Shown: positions 1 to 6,624, counted from the first letter of the stretch. The stretch: DNA of 8,448 nt from Pseudoxanthomonas sp. (GCA_026785795.1 JAJAZJ010000089.1:1-8448); one strand, 5' to 3'. Numbers and translations: made by a program. The notes: generated by a model from the sequence alone, not told the origin.

Positions 1-20
1 GAGAGGGGTTGGGGAGAGGG
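1..20 (-). repeat. Left copy of C/T-rich inverted repeat, cut by window edge
   Basis: Read on the minus strand, these 20 bases are CCCTCTCCCCAACCCCTCTC, identical to 433-452 on the plus strand. The match stops at base 20: the next inward base is G here against T in the right copy. So the repeat boundary is the first CCC, and the two copies face each other around a 412-bp core. The hairpin half of this copy would lie beyond the left edge. The repeat also encodes the last visible residues of the DUF559 gene. Confidence 0.85.
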
Positions 21-369
21 CTGGTCGGGCGACCATGTTCCAGATCGCCTCGAGTACCGCCTCGGTTTCCTTCAATACATCGCTATCCCAGAATCGGACT
101 ATCCGCCAACCCTGCGACTTCAAGTACCGCGTTCTTCCAGCATCCACGTCCTGCGAGTGCTGCGATCCGTCCAGTTCCACCACCAGGCTCGCCTCGATAC
201 AACAAAAATCGACGATGAATGGTGGCACGGGATGCTGGCGACGAAACTTCATGCCTGCCAGTCGCCCGGCGCGCAGGTGTTGCCACAGTATGCGTTCAGC
301 ATCCGTCATGTCTTTGCGCAATCGCTTGGCATGATCGAGCGTGTTCGTCGGCAGATTCGGGTTGTTCAT
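1..369 (-). CDS. DUF559 family endonuclease-like protein, partial (C-terminus beyond left edge)
   Basis: An open frame from ATG at 369 runs to the window edge without a stop, giving 123 residues. The protein is a clear DUF559 domain, a PD-(D/E)XK/Vsr-like nuclease fold: MTDAERILWQHLR at about 21-33, KFRRQHPVPPFIVDF at 41-55, LVVELDGSQHS at 62-72 and GWRIVRFWDSDVL at 87-99. Candidate catalytic residues by family pattern are Glu25, Asp54, Glu65, Asp67, His71 and Arg92. Family members are usually about 110-130 residues, so little is missing. The last codons lie inside a repeat (1-20) and read ALSPTPL. An AGGGAGG stretch about 13 bases upstream is a loosely spaced ribosome site. Codon choice is more AT-leaning than in the neighbours (for example ATA, TTG, GTA and two TGT Cys codons), and inverted repeats flank the gene, both consistent with transfer. 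The biological role of DUF559 proteins is not settled; nuclease activity is inferred. Confidence 0.88.
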   Translation of the reverse strand, partial: MNNPNLPTNTLDHAKRLRKDMTDAERILWQHLRAGRLAGMKFRRQHPVPPFIVDFCCIEASLVVELDGSQHSQDVDAGRTRYLKSQGWRIVRFWDSDVLKETEAVLEAIWNMVARPALSPTPL

Positions 370-432
370 CCTGGGCTGACCGTCCTCCCTGATCCACTCT
401 TCAATCTGTCGGAAACGAGAAGGCTTGGCCGT

Positions 433-467
433 CCCTCTCCCCAACCCCTCTCCCGGTGGGAGAGGGG
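433..467 (+). repeat. Right copy of C/T-rich repeat with perfect hairpin
   Basis: The element is CCCTCTCCCC (433-442), AA, then CCCCTCTCCC (445-454), loop GGT, GGGAGAGGGG (458-467). The last two arms form a perfect 10-bp stem with a 3-base loop. Its first 20 bases repeat, inverted, at 1-20. It starts 10 bases after the hpd stop codon on the hpd transcript, so it forms a hairpin in the hpd 3' end. No T-run follows the stem on that strand, so a REP-like transcript-end or mobile-repeat role fits better than a classical terminator. Repeats of this kind are, from memory, common between genes in xanthomonads. Confidence 0.85.
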
Positions 468-477
468 CTCCAGGGCA

Positions 478-1569
478 TCACAGCACCCCGCGACTCATCT
501 GGTCACGCTCGATGCTTTCGAACAGGGCCTGGAAGTTGCCCTCGCCGAAGCCCTCGTTGCCCTTGCGCTGGATGATCTCGAAGAAGATCGGGCCAATCGC
601 GTTCTGGGTGAATATCTGCAACAGCTTGCGCTGCTTGGTCTCCGGATCGGCGTCGATCAGGATCTTGTTGCGGGCCAGGCGCGGCACGTCCTCGCCGTGG
701 TCGGGGATGCGCTGGTCGATGACCTCGAAATAGGACTCGGGCGTATCCAGGAACATCACGCCCCGCTCGCGCATGGCTTCCACCGTGGCATAGATGTCGT
801 CGGTGAAACAGGCGATGTGCTGGATGCCCTCACCCTTGTAGCTGTCCAGGTATTCGTTGATCTGCGACTTCGGGTCGTTGGATTCATTCAAGGGGATTCG
901 CACCACCCCGTCCGGTGCGGTCATCGCCTCGGACACCAGCCCGGTCTTGGCGCCCTTGATGTCGAAGTAGCGGATCTCGCGGAAGTTGAACAGGCGCTCG
1001 TAGTAGTCAGACCACTTCTGCATGTTGCCGAAGTACAGGTTGTGGGTGAGGTGGTCAATGAAGGTCAGGCCAAATCCCTGCGGATGCTGCTCGGCGCCCT
1101 GCACCGGCACGTAGTCGTCATACATGTTGCCCTTGTCGCCATAACGGTCGACCAGGTACAGCATGCAGTCGCCGATGCCCTTGACCACCGGCGCATCCAC
1201 GGCGCGCGTGTCGGCCTTGTGCTCGACCGCTTCGCCACCGTTGCCCAACACTATCTGCAGCACTTCATCGCCGGGTTTCTGGAAGCGGATTGCGAAACCG
1301 CAGGCGCTGGGGCCGTGGGCGCGCGCGAAATCGGCGGCGAAAGAATCCGGGTCCTCGTTGACCAGGAAATTGACTCCGCCCTGGCGGTAGACCGTGATCG
1401 CGCGGGTCTTGTGGCGCAGCACGGCGCTGAAGCCCATGCGCTGGAAATGGCGGTGCAGCAGGTCGGCCTGGCCCTGAGGTGCAGCGAATTCCACGAATTC
1501 AAAGCCGTCGATCCCCATCGGGTTCACGAACGTGGTGACCTGCATGCCAAGATTGGGCTGGGCGTTCAT
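478..1569 (-). CDS. hpd: 4-hydroxyphenylpyruvate dioxygenase
   Basis: This non-haem Fe(II) enzyme converts 4-hydroxyphenylpyruvate to homogentisate in cytoplasmic tyrosine (and phenylalanine) degradation. The 363-residue product has the typical length and two glyoxalase-like halves. The N-terminal half opens with NPMGIDGFEFVEF (16-28). The C-terminal half carries the facial metal triad: His173 in FIDHLTHN, His251 in GIQHIACF and Glu331 in IGPIFFEIIQR. The C-terminal GFGEGNFQALFESIERDQ helix that gates the active site is intact. The start is ATG 1569, because GGAGG lies 8 bases upstream. The frame is open further upstream to a GTG at 1608 and an ATG at 1584, but the GTG is next to the promoter -10 box and the ATG overlaps the ribosome site. 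It is transcribed divergently from the MarR gene, with an operator palindrome in the promoter. No other tyrosine-pathway gene (hmgA, fahA) is in the window. Confidence 0.96.
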   Translation of the reverse strand: MNAQPNLGMQVTTFVNPMGIDGFEFVEFAAPQGQADLLHRHFQRMGFSAVLRHKTRAITVYRQGGVNFLVNEDPDSFAADFARAHGPSACGFAIRFQKPGDEVLQIVLGNGGEAVEHKADTRAVDAPVVKGIGDCMLYLVDRYGDKGNMYDDYVPVQGAEQHPQGFGLTFIDHLTHNLYFGNMQKWSDYYERLFNFREIRYFDIKGAKTGLVSEAMTAPDGVVRIPLNESNDPKSQINEYLDSYKGEGIQHIACFTDDIYATVEAMRERGVMFLDTPESYFEVIDQRIPDHGEDVPRLARNKILIDADPETKQRKLLQIFTQNAIGPIFFEIIQRKGNEGFGEGNFQALFESIERDQMSRGVL

Positions 1570-1577
1570 GGGGTTTG

Positions 1578-1582
1578 CCTCC
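1578..1582 (-). promoter_or_regulatory. Ribosome binding site deciding the hpd start
   Basis: The plus-strand CCTCC is GGAGG on the hpd transcript, 8 bases before ATG 1569. This is ideal spacing and favours that codon over the in-frame ATG at 1584 (which overlaps the site) and the GTG at 1608. Confidence 0.8.
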
Positions 1583-1608
1583 ATCAGGCTTGATTCCCGG
1601 GAGCACAC

Positions 1609-1637
1609 GTTATAGTTTCATATGAAACCAATTACAA
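1609..1637 (-). promoter_or_regulatory. Sigma-70-like promoter of hpd
   Basis: On the minus strand, TTGTAA (1637-1632) and TATAAC (1614-1609) are separated by exactly 17 bases. This is close to consensus in a GC-rich genome. Transcription would begin near 1602, giving a leader of about 30 bases before the hpd ATG at 1569. The 14-bp palindrome occupies the spacer and abuts the -10 box, so a bound protein would block polymerase. Confidence 0.7.
1615..1628. promoter_or_regulatory. Perfect 14-bp palindrome, probable MarR operator
   Basis: GTTTCATATGAAAC equals its own reverse complement. Its size and symmetry suit a dimeric winged-helix MarR protein, and the adjacent divergent gene encodes one. 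It lies wholly within the -35/-10 spacer of the hpd promoter and close to a possible -10 (TATAGT, 1611-1616) for the regulator gene. One site could therefore repress both directions. Binding by this particular regulator is inferred. Confidence 0.7.
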
Positions 1638-1651
1638 GCTGCGGTGCGCCA

Positions 1652-2164
1652 ATGTCCCCGGATGCTATCCCTAGTCCTCACCAGATTCCTGACCAGAGCG
1701 CTGCCCAGCCGGACCATGCTCGCCTGGACCTGGAGCACTTCCTCCCCTACCGGCTCAGCGTGCTTTCCAATCGCGTCAGTCAGACCATCTCGGGCCTGTA
1801 CCGGCAGCGCTTCGGGCTGGGGGTGACCGAATGGCGGACCATGGCGGTGCTGGGCCGCTATCCCGATCTGTCCGCAAGCGAGGTGGCCGAGCGCACGGCG
1901 ATGGACAAGGTAGCGGTCAGTCGCGCAGTTGCGCGGCTGCTGCAGCGCGGCTTCATCCAGCGCCACACGCACGGCGATGACCGCCGACGGTCCGTGCTGG
2001 CCCTGTCCGAAGCCGGCTATGCGGTGTACGACCAAGTGGCGCCGATGACGCTGGAATGCGAGCGCCAGCTGCTGAACGAGCTGGATGCGGACGAGCGCGC
2101 CCAGCTGGATGCCCTGTTGCACAAGCTCAGCGCCGGCGTAGGCCTGATCGTCGGCCATGACTGA
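1652..2164 (+). CDS. MarR-family transcriptional regulator, probable repressor of hpd
   Basis: The product is a cytoplasmic DNA-binding protein of 170 residues from ATG 1652, a normal MarR length. It has dimerisation helices around LEHFLPYRLSVLSNRVSQTI (27-46), then WRTMAVLGRYPDLSASEVAE (61-80). The recognition helix is DKVAVSRAVARLLQRGFI (85-102), and the basic wing is THGDDRRRSVLALSEAG (106-122) with the family's DxRR-type arginines. An in-frame ATG at 1622 would add 10 residues, but it lies in the centre of the operator palindrome and has no ribosome site at usable distance, so 1652 is preferred. Neither start has a strong Shine-Dalgarno sequence. The divergent arrangement with hpd suggests a repressor released by a tyrosine-pathway intermediate such as 4-hydroxyphenylpyruvate; the ligand is inferred. 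A terminator follows at 2200-2225. Confidence 0.9.
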   Translation: MSPDAIPSPHQIPDQSAAQPDHARLDLEHFLPYRLSVLSNRVSQTISGLYRQRFGLGVTEWRTMAVLGRYPDLSASEVAERTAMDKVAVSRAVARLLQRGFIQRHTHGDDRRRSVLALSEAGYAVYDQVAPMTLECERQLLNELDADERAQLDALLHKLSAGVGLIVGHD

Positions 2165-2199
2165 AAGCGCAACACTGAACCGCGCAGCTGCTGCACACA

Positions 2200-2225
2200 A
2201 CAACGGCGGCCAGAGCCGCCGTTGT
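2200..2225. terminator. Bidirectional terminator between marR-type gene and peptide transporter
   Basis: ACAACGGCGGC (2200-2210) pairs perfectly with GCCGCCGTTGT (2215-2225) around a CAGA loop, an 11-bp GC-rich stem. It sits between two convergent genes whose stop codons are at 2164 and 2251. The T-tracts are poor on both sides, so the assignment rests on stem strength and position. Confidence 0.75.
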
Positions 2226-2250
2226 CTTCACCACCGCTGATGCAGCCAGA

Positions 2251-3843
2251 TCAGCGGGTCTCGCGCTCCACCTGCACACCGGCGGCAGCCGGTTCGCCGA
2301 TCGCCTCCTGCCCGGCCAGCACATCGTCGGCATCACGCAGGGTGTCCAGGTGCATCAGGCGCTTGATCAGCGGCGACACAAACAGGAAACCAATACCGAC
2401 CACTACCGCTACCCAGCCGATCGTGCTGTACACCTCCAGCACAACCTGCTGCGCGGCATTTTCACCCGAGGCGGCTTCGGAGCCAGTCGCCTTCGCGATC
2501 AGGCCTGCAACGAAGTTACCGGCGGCCGATGCGAAGAACCAGCAGCCCATGATCAGGCTGGCCATTTGCGCAGGCGCCAGACGGTTCATGGCAGACAGGC
2601 CCACTGGCGACAGGCACAGCTCGCCGGTGGTGTGCAACAGGTAGATCAGGAAGATGAACAGCACCGGCGTCATGTTGCCGGTGGCCACACCCGCGGCACC
2701 CGCCACCAGCACGAGGAAACCGAAGCCAAGCTGGATCATCGCCAGGCCGAACTTTGCCGGTGCGGACGGCTCAAGGTTCCTCCGTCCCAGCGCGGTCCAC
2801 AGCATCGCGAAGAAAGGGGCCAGCAGGATGATGTAGAACGCGTTGATGGACTGGAACATCGAGGCCGGCACTTCCCAGCCAAACATGTTGCGGTCCACGT
2901 AGCGATCCGTGTACAGGTTGAGAGACGAGCCTGCCTGCTCGAACAATGACCAGAACAGCACCGAACCGATCATCAGGATCATCGCCGCGAAGATACGGTC
3001 CCGCGCGTGGCGATCCAGCTTCATCGCCACCCTGATCACGTAGGCCAGCAGGATGATGCCGCTGGCGAACAAGGCCCAGCCCACCACCTTCTGGTTCTGC
3101 ACCATCCACCAGCAGATCACCACGATTACGATGCCGAAGGCGTACAGCAACCACTCGAAGGGCACGCCTGCGACGCGCTCACGCAGCTTGGCCGGCACGC
3201 TGGATTCTCCCCGGCCCTGCAGCAACGGCCTGCCAATCACGAATACGATCAGTCCAAGCAGCATGCCCACGCCTGCAGCGCCGAAGCCGTATTTCCAGCC
3301 GTAGGTTTCGCCGAGGTAGCCACACAGCAAAGCACCGAGGAACGCGCCAAGGTTGATGCCCATGTAGAAGATCGTATACGCACCGTCACGGCGCACGTCG
3401 GTGCGCGGATACAGCTGTCCCACCATCACCGAGATGTTGGCCTTAAGGAAGCCTGAGCCGACGATGATGAAGGCCAAGGCCAGCCAGAACATGTTGAGCG
3501 CCGGGGTACCCTGCCCGCCGTCGCCTTCGAAGCCCATCAGGAAGTGGCCAATGGTCAGCAACACCGCGCCATACAGCACCGCCTTGCGTTGGCCAAGGTA
3601 TTTGTCGGCAAGGTAACCGCCGATCACCGGCGTGATGTACACCAGCGCGGTGTAGGCGCCGTACACCATCGACGCTTCGCCGTCGGAGAACAGCCAGTGC
3701 TTGGTCAGGTACAGCACCAGCAGTGCGCGCATGCCGTAGTAGGAGAAGCGTTCCCACATTTCGGCGAAAAACAGCATATACAGGCCGCGAGGATGGCCCA
3801 GGAAGGTCTTGCCGTCTTCGGCGGTGGCAGGAAGGCTGGACAC
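2251..3843 (-). CDS. POT/PTR2 family proton-dependent oligopeptide transporter
   Basis: This inner-membrane major-facilitator carrier couples proton entry to uptake of di- and tripeptides. It has 530 residues with about 12-14 hydrophobic segments. Family signatures are EMWERFSYYGMRALL (28-42), containing the ExxER motif, GGYLADKYLGQRKA (about 75-88), GFLKANIS near 131-138 with the conserved lysine, FYMGINLGAFLG (159-170), and TTGELCLSPVGLSAMNRL near 406-423 with the conserved glutamate. The start is GTG at 3843, with GGAG about 10 bases upstream; no ATG lies between it and the first membrane segment, and the next ATG would cut the ExxER region. The gene is preceded by a strong terminator for abgT, so it probably has its own promoter, though none is obvious. 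Substrate preference within the family cannot be read from sequence. Confidence 0.94.
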   Translation of the reverse strand: MSSLPATAEDGKTFLGHPRGLYMLFFAEMWERFSYYGMRALLVLYLTKHWLFSDGEASMVYGAYTALVYITPVIGGYLADKYLGQRKAVLYGAVLLTIGHFLMGFEGDGGQGTPALNMFWLALAFIIVGSGFLKANISVMVGQLYPRTDVRRDGAYTIFYMGINLGAFLGALLCGYLGETYGWKYGFGAAGVGMLLGLIVFVIGRPLLQGRGESSVPAKLRERVAGVPFEWLLYAFGIVIVVICWWMVQNQKVVGWALFASGIILLAYVIRVAMKLDRHARDRIFAAMILMIGSVLFWSLFEQAGSSLNLYTDRYVDRNMFGWEVPASMFQSINAFYIILLAPFFAMLWTALGRRNLEPSAPAKFGLAMIQLGFGFLVLVAGAAGVATGNMTPVLFIFLIYLLHTTGELCLSPVGLSAMNRLAPAQMASLIMGCWFFASAAGNFVAGLIAKATGSEAASGENAAQQVVLEVYSTIGWVAVVVGIGFLFVSPLIKRLMHLDTLRDADDVLAGQEAIGEPAAAGVQVERETR

Positions 3844-3970
3844 GTGTGGCGGTCTCCGGACAGTGGACGGCCGCCAAATCGGCGGCTTGGTAAAACCTGC
3901 ACACTAACGCGGAAGCGCGGTCAGGGGAATAGCGCGCAAGACCCTGGCGGTGACGCTCAAGCGGGCGTAG
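3844..3970 (-). promoter_or_regulatory. Leader region of the peptide transporter gene
   Basis: This stretch lies between the abgT terminator and the transporter start, so it should hold the transporter promoter. No convincing -35/-10 pair was found; CTTCCG and TACCAA spaced by 17 bases is the weak best. A small hairpin, GCCGCC (3870-3875) with GGCGGC (3881-3886) around a 5-base loop, sits just upstream of the GGAG ribosome site. Whether it affects translation is unknown. Confidence 0.35.
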
Positions 3971-4014
3971 AAACCGCGCTTGGCCGGCCCGCCGCGTGGC
4001 CGGCCTGCGCGCGG
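3971..4014 (-). terminator. Two-tier rho-independent terminator downstream of abgT
   Basis: On the minus strand, 18 bases after the abgT stop codon, an outer stem CCGCGC/GCGCGG (4014-4009 with 3979-3974) encloses an inner 8-bp stem of two GGCCGGCC blocks (4005-3998 with 3989-3982) with an 8-base loop. It is followed by TTTCT. This very stable structure plus a short T-run supports termination after abgT and separates it from the peptide transporter. Confidence 0.7.
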
Positions 4015-4032
4015 CACCGTTGATTACCCCGC

Positions 4033-5613
4033 CTAGGGCGTCGCGGGATAGGTGTAACTTGCGTCGAAGCCCAACGGAATTCCCAGCGCCCAGAAGCCCA
4101 GCAGGAACGCGGTCCACAGCACCAGCAGGGCGATCGAGTACGGCAACATCAGGGCCAGCAGGGTGCCGATGCCGGCAGACTTCACGTAGCGCTGGCAGAA
4201 CACCACGATCAGCGGGAAGTACGGCAGCAGCGGAGTAATGATGTTGGTGCTGGAGTCGCCCACCCGGTAGGCGGCCTGGGTCAGGTCGGGCGAGACCCCC
4301 AGCTGCATCAGCATCGGCACCATGATCGCACCGATCAGCGCCCACTTGGCCGACGCCGACCCCACCAGCAGGTTGACCGTGCCCGACAGCAGCACGATCC
4401 CGACCAGCGTTACGCCCATCGGCAGGCCCATGACCTGCAGTGCGTTGGCACCCTTGATCGCGAGCAGGGCGCCCAAGTTGCTCTGGGCGAAGGCATAGAT
4501 GAATTGCGCGGCGAAGAAGGCCATGACGATGTAGTAGCCCATGCCGCTCATCGCCTTGCTCATGCCGGTGATGACATCACGGCGGTTCTTCACCGTGCCC
4601 GCCACCACGCCGTAGATCACGCCAGGCACCAGAAAGAACACGAAGATCAGGGCGACGATGGACTGCATCAGCGGCGCCTGCGACACCAGCAGCTCCCCAG
4701 CGATGTCTGGGGCAAGGTCAGCGGGCGCGCGCCAGGCCGAAGCGGCGGGCAGTGCGCTGGCCACCAGTAGCAGGATGCCGACAAGCATCGCCAGCACCGC
4801 CCACAGCAGGCCTTTGCGCTCGTGGGCCTGCAGCGCTTCCAGCGTCGGCAGCTGGCTTACGTCGCCATCCACCTGCGTGTTGCGCAGGCGTGGTTCGATC
4901 ACCCGGTCGGTCAGGTACCAGCCCACGGCGATCACCAGCGCGGAGGAGGCGGTGGTAAAGAAATAATTGTTGAGCGGGTTGATGGTCACCGCCGGGTCGA
5001 TGATCCGGGCAGCTTCCTGGGTCAGTCCGGCCAGCAGCGGGTCCAGGCTGGAAGGAATGAAGGTGGCCGAGAATCCGCCCGAAACGCCGGCGAATGCCGC
5101 CGCGATGCCCGCCAGCGGGTGGCGGCCGGCGGCATAGAAGATCACCGCGCCCAGCGGGATGACCAGCACGTAGCCAGCATCGACGGCCACATGGCTGAGG
5201 ATGCCCACCGCGATCAGCACCGGGGTCAGCAGCATCTTCGGGGTGACTGACAGGATCGAGCGCAGCCCGGCATTGATGAAGCCGGTATGCTCGGCCACGC
5301 CCAGGCCCAGCATCGCCACCAGCACCACGCCCAATGGGGCGAAGTTGACGAAAGTGCGCACCATGTCGGCCATGAACGTGGTGAAGCTGGTGCCGGCCAG
5401 CAGGTTCTTGATCTGGATCGGGTCACCGCTGCGCGGGTCGATCTCGGTGAAGACCACGCTGGACAACAGCGCCGATACCAGCCATACCGCCAGCATCAGC
5501 AACAGGAACAGCACCGCCGGGTCGGGCAGCTTGTTGCCCAGGCGTTCCACCAAGTCCAGGAATCGCGTGATCCAGCCCCGCGGCGCGGGGATTTGGGGGG
5601 TAGCAGCACTCAT
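4033..5613 (-). CDS. AbgT-family transporter
   Basis: This inner-membrane protein belongs to the family of E. coli AbgT (p-aminobenzoyl-glutamate uptake) and gonococcal MtrF (sulfonamide/antimetabolite efflux). The 526-residue length is typical. It is very hydrophobic, with the two inverted-repeat halves of the family. Signatures are AGVSGGFSATF near 175-185, SSLDPLLAG at 188-196, VGSASAKWALIGAIMVP at 418-433 and RVGDSSTNIITPLLPYFP at 450-467. Asp191, Ser421, Trp424 and Arg450 have the same spacing as the residues I recall as functionally important in MtrF. The ribosome site is weak (GAGCGAG). The gene begins 49 bases after the kynA stop with no terminator between, so co-transcription is likely. 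Direction of transport and substrate are not evident; an aromatic amine or aminobenzoate compound is possible given kynA. Confidence 0.92.
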   Translation of the reverse strand: MSAATPQIPAPRGWITRFLDLVERLGNKLPDPAVLFLLLMLAVWLVSALLSSVVFTEIDPRSGDPIQIKNLLAGTSFTTFMADMVRTFVNFAPLGVVLVAMLGLGVAEHTGFINAGLRSILSVTPKMLLTPVLIAVGILSHVAVDAGYVLVIPLGAVIFYAAGRHPLAGIAAAFAGVSGGFSATFIPSSLDPLLAGLTQEAARIIDPAVTINPLNNYFFTTASSALVIAVGWYLTDRVIEPRLRNTQVDGDVSQLPTLEALQAHERKGLLWAVLAMLVGILLLVASALPAASAWRAPADLAPDIAGELLVSQAPLMQSIVALIFVFFLVPGVIYGVVAGTVKNRRDVITGMSKAMSGMGYYIVMAFFAAQFIYAFAQSNLGALLAIKGANALQVMGLPMGVTLVGIVLLSGTVNLLVGSASAKWALIGAIMVPMLMQLGVSPDLTQAAYRVGDSSTNIITPLLPYFPLIVVFCQRYVKSAGIGTLLALMLPYSIALLVLWTAFLLGFWALGIPLGFDASYTYPATP

Positions 5614-5662
5614 CGCTTGCTCGCTCTAGTGGTTTCCTGGCCCAATCCTAGCAGCCCATCGT

Positions 5663-6523
5663 TCAATCGGGCTGGCCCAGCACGGTACGTACTTCGAACA
5701 ATTCCGGGAAAAACGTCAGCTCCAGCGCCTGCTTCAGGAACCCCACGCCCGAACTGCCGCCGGTGCCGCGACGGAAACCGATGATGCGCTCCACCGTCTT
5801 CATGTGCCGGAAGCGCCACAGCTGGAAGCTGACTTCCACGTCCACCAGCTGCTCGCAGGTGGCGTAGGCCTCCCAGTGGGTATCGGTGTCTTCGTAGATG
5901 GCCTTGAACACCGGTATCAGGCGCGGCTCGCGCGCATGCGGCAGCGACCAGTCACGCTCCACGCAGCTGGCGGGAATGGCGTGCCCATGGCGATGCAGAT
6001 AGCGCAGGAACTCGTCATACAGGCTGGGCGCGCGCAGCACGGCCTCCAGCTCCGCACTGCCCGCGGGATCATGTGCGAACACGGCCACCATGCCTGCATT
6101 CTTGTTGCCCAGCAGGAACTCCAGCACCCGGTACTGCAGCGACTGGAAACCGGAGGCCGGGCCCAGCACGTCGCGAAACTGCAGGTAATCGGCCGGAGTC
6201 AGGGTTTCCAGCACCGACCACTGTTCGTACAGCTGCCGCTGCACCTGTTTGACCCGCGCCAGGATCTTCTGCAAGGGATCCAGCTGGTCCTGCTGCAGGC
6301 AGGTAATGGCCGCGCGCAGTTCATGGATCAGCAGCTTTATCCACAGCTCGGCCACGTGATGCTGGACTATGAACAGCATCTCGTCGTGATGCGCCGGACT
6401 GGAGACTGGCTGCTGTGCCGAAAGCAGGCGATCCAGGCGCAGGTAGCCACCGTAGGTCATGCGCCCGGCCAGGTCGGTGTGGATGCCTTCTTCCAGCGGC
6501 CGCTGGTTGTCCTGGATGCTCAT
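5663..6523 (-). CDS. kynA: Tryptophan 2,3-dioxygenase
   Basis: This cytoplasmic haem enzyme opens the indole ring of L-tryptophan to N-formylkynurenine, the first step of the kynurenine pathway. From ATG 6523 it has 286 residues, slightly shorter than the Xanthomonas campestris enzyme. Key residues sit at the Xanthomonas numbering: Phe51 and His55 in [12 protein letters not shown], Tyr113 and Arg117 in [12 protein letters not shown], the haem ligand His240 in [11 protein letters not shown] and Thr254 in [33 protein letters not shown] (13-31) is also characteristic. The frame extends upstream to a TTG at 6574, but the added residues are not family-like, and an AGG-type ribosome site lies near 6523. 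It is divergent from the pdhA-like gene and followed closely by abgT. The rest of the pathway (kynB, kynU) is not in the window. Confidence 0.96.
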   Translation of the reverse strand: MSIQDNQRPLEEGIHTDLAGRMTYGGYLRLDRLLSAQQPVSSPAHHDEMLFIVQHHVAELWIKLLIHELRAAITCLQQDQLDPLQKILARVKQVQRQLYEQWSVLETLTPADYLQFRDVLGPASGFQSLQYRVLEFLLGNKNAGMVAVFAHDPAGSAELEAVLRAPSLYDEFLRYLHRHGHAIPASCVERDWSLPHAREPRLIPVFKAIYEDTDTHWEAYATCEQLVDVEVSFQLWRFRHMKTVERIIGFRRGTGGSSGVGFLKQALELTFFPELFEVRTVLGQPD

Positions 6524-6624
6524 GCGCTGCCTGTCGGATGGGACGCGCCATGGTAGCGGTTCCACCTGCGCCAAGCACCTGCGAGCCGCAACGGCCCGCC
6601 GCCGTGCGCCGCTGCATGCGCGCT

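Noticed and set aside
1..480. Possible fused hpd-DUF559 protein, because both genes share one reading frame with only the hpd stop between them
   Set aside because: The intervening codons run through the hairpin repeat and have no domain character, the hpd C-terminus is complete, and the DUF559 domain has its own ATG.
157..1593. A long plus-strand open frame of 478 codons opposite hpd and the DUF559 gene
   Set aside because: It is antisense to two well-supported genes, its composition (Val/Ala/Leu/His/Gln-rich) is that of a GC-rich complementary frame, and it reads straight through the repeat as RPSPQPLSRWERG.
2350..3456. Plus-strand open frames opposite the peptide transporter
   Set aside because: They are complementary-strand shadows of a POT transporter with all family motifs; none has a ribosome site or recognisable domain.
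3443..4345. A minus-strand 300-codon frame spanning from abgT into the peptide transporter
   Set aside because: It is an out-of-frame shadow that crosses the terminator at 3971-4014 and both intergenic boundaries.
5614..5680. Possible terminator between kynA and abgT (AGCCC pairing with GGGCT)
   Set aside because: It is only 5 bp of stem with an 11-base loop over the kynA stop codon and no T-run, too weak to call.
6523..6574. Longer kynA starting at TTG 6574
   Set aside because: The added residues are not family-like, the start codon is rare, and the residue numbering matches the Xanthomonas enzyme exactly from ATG 6523.
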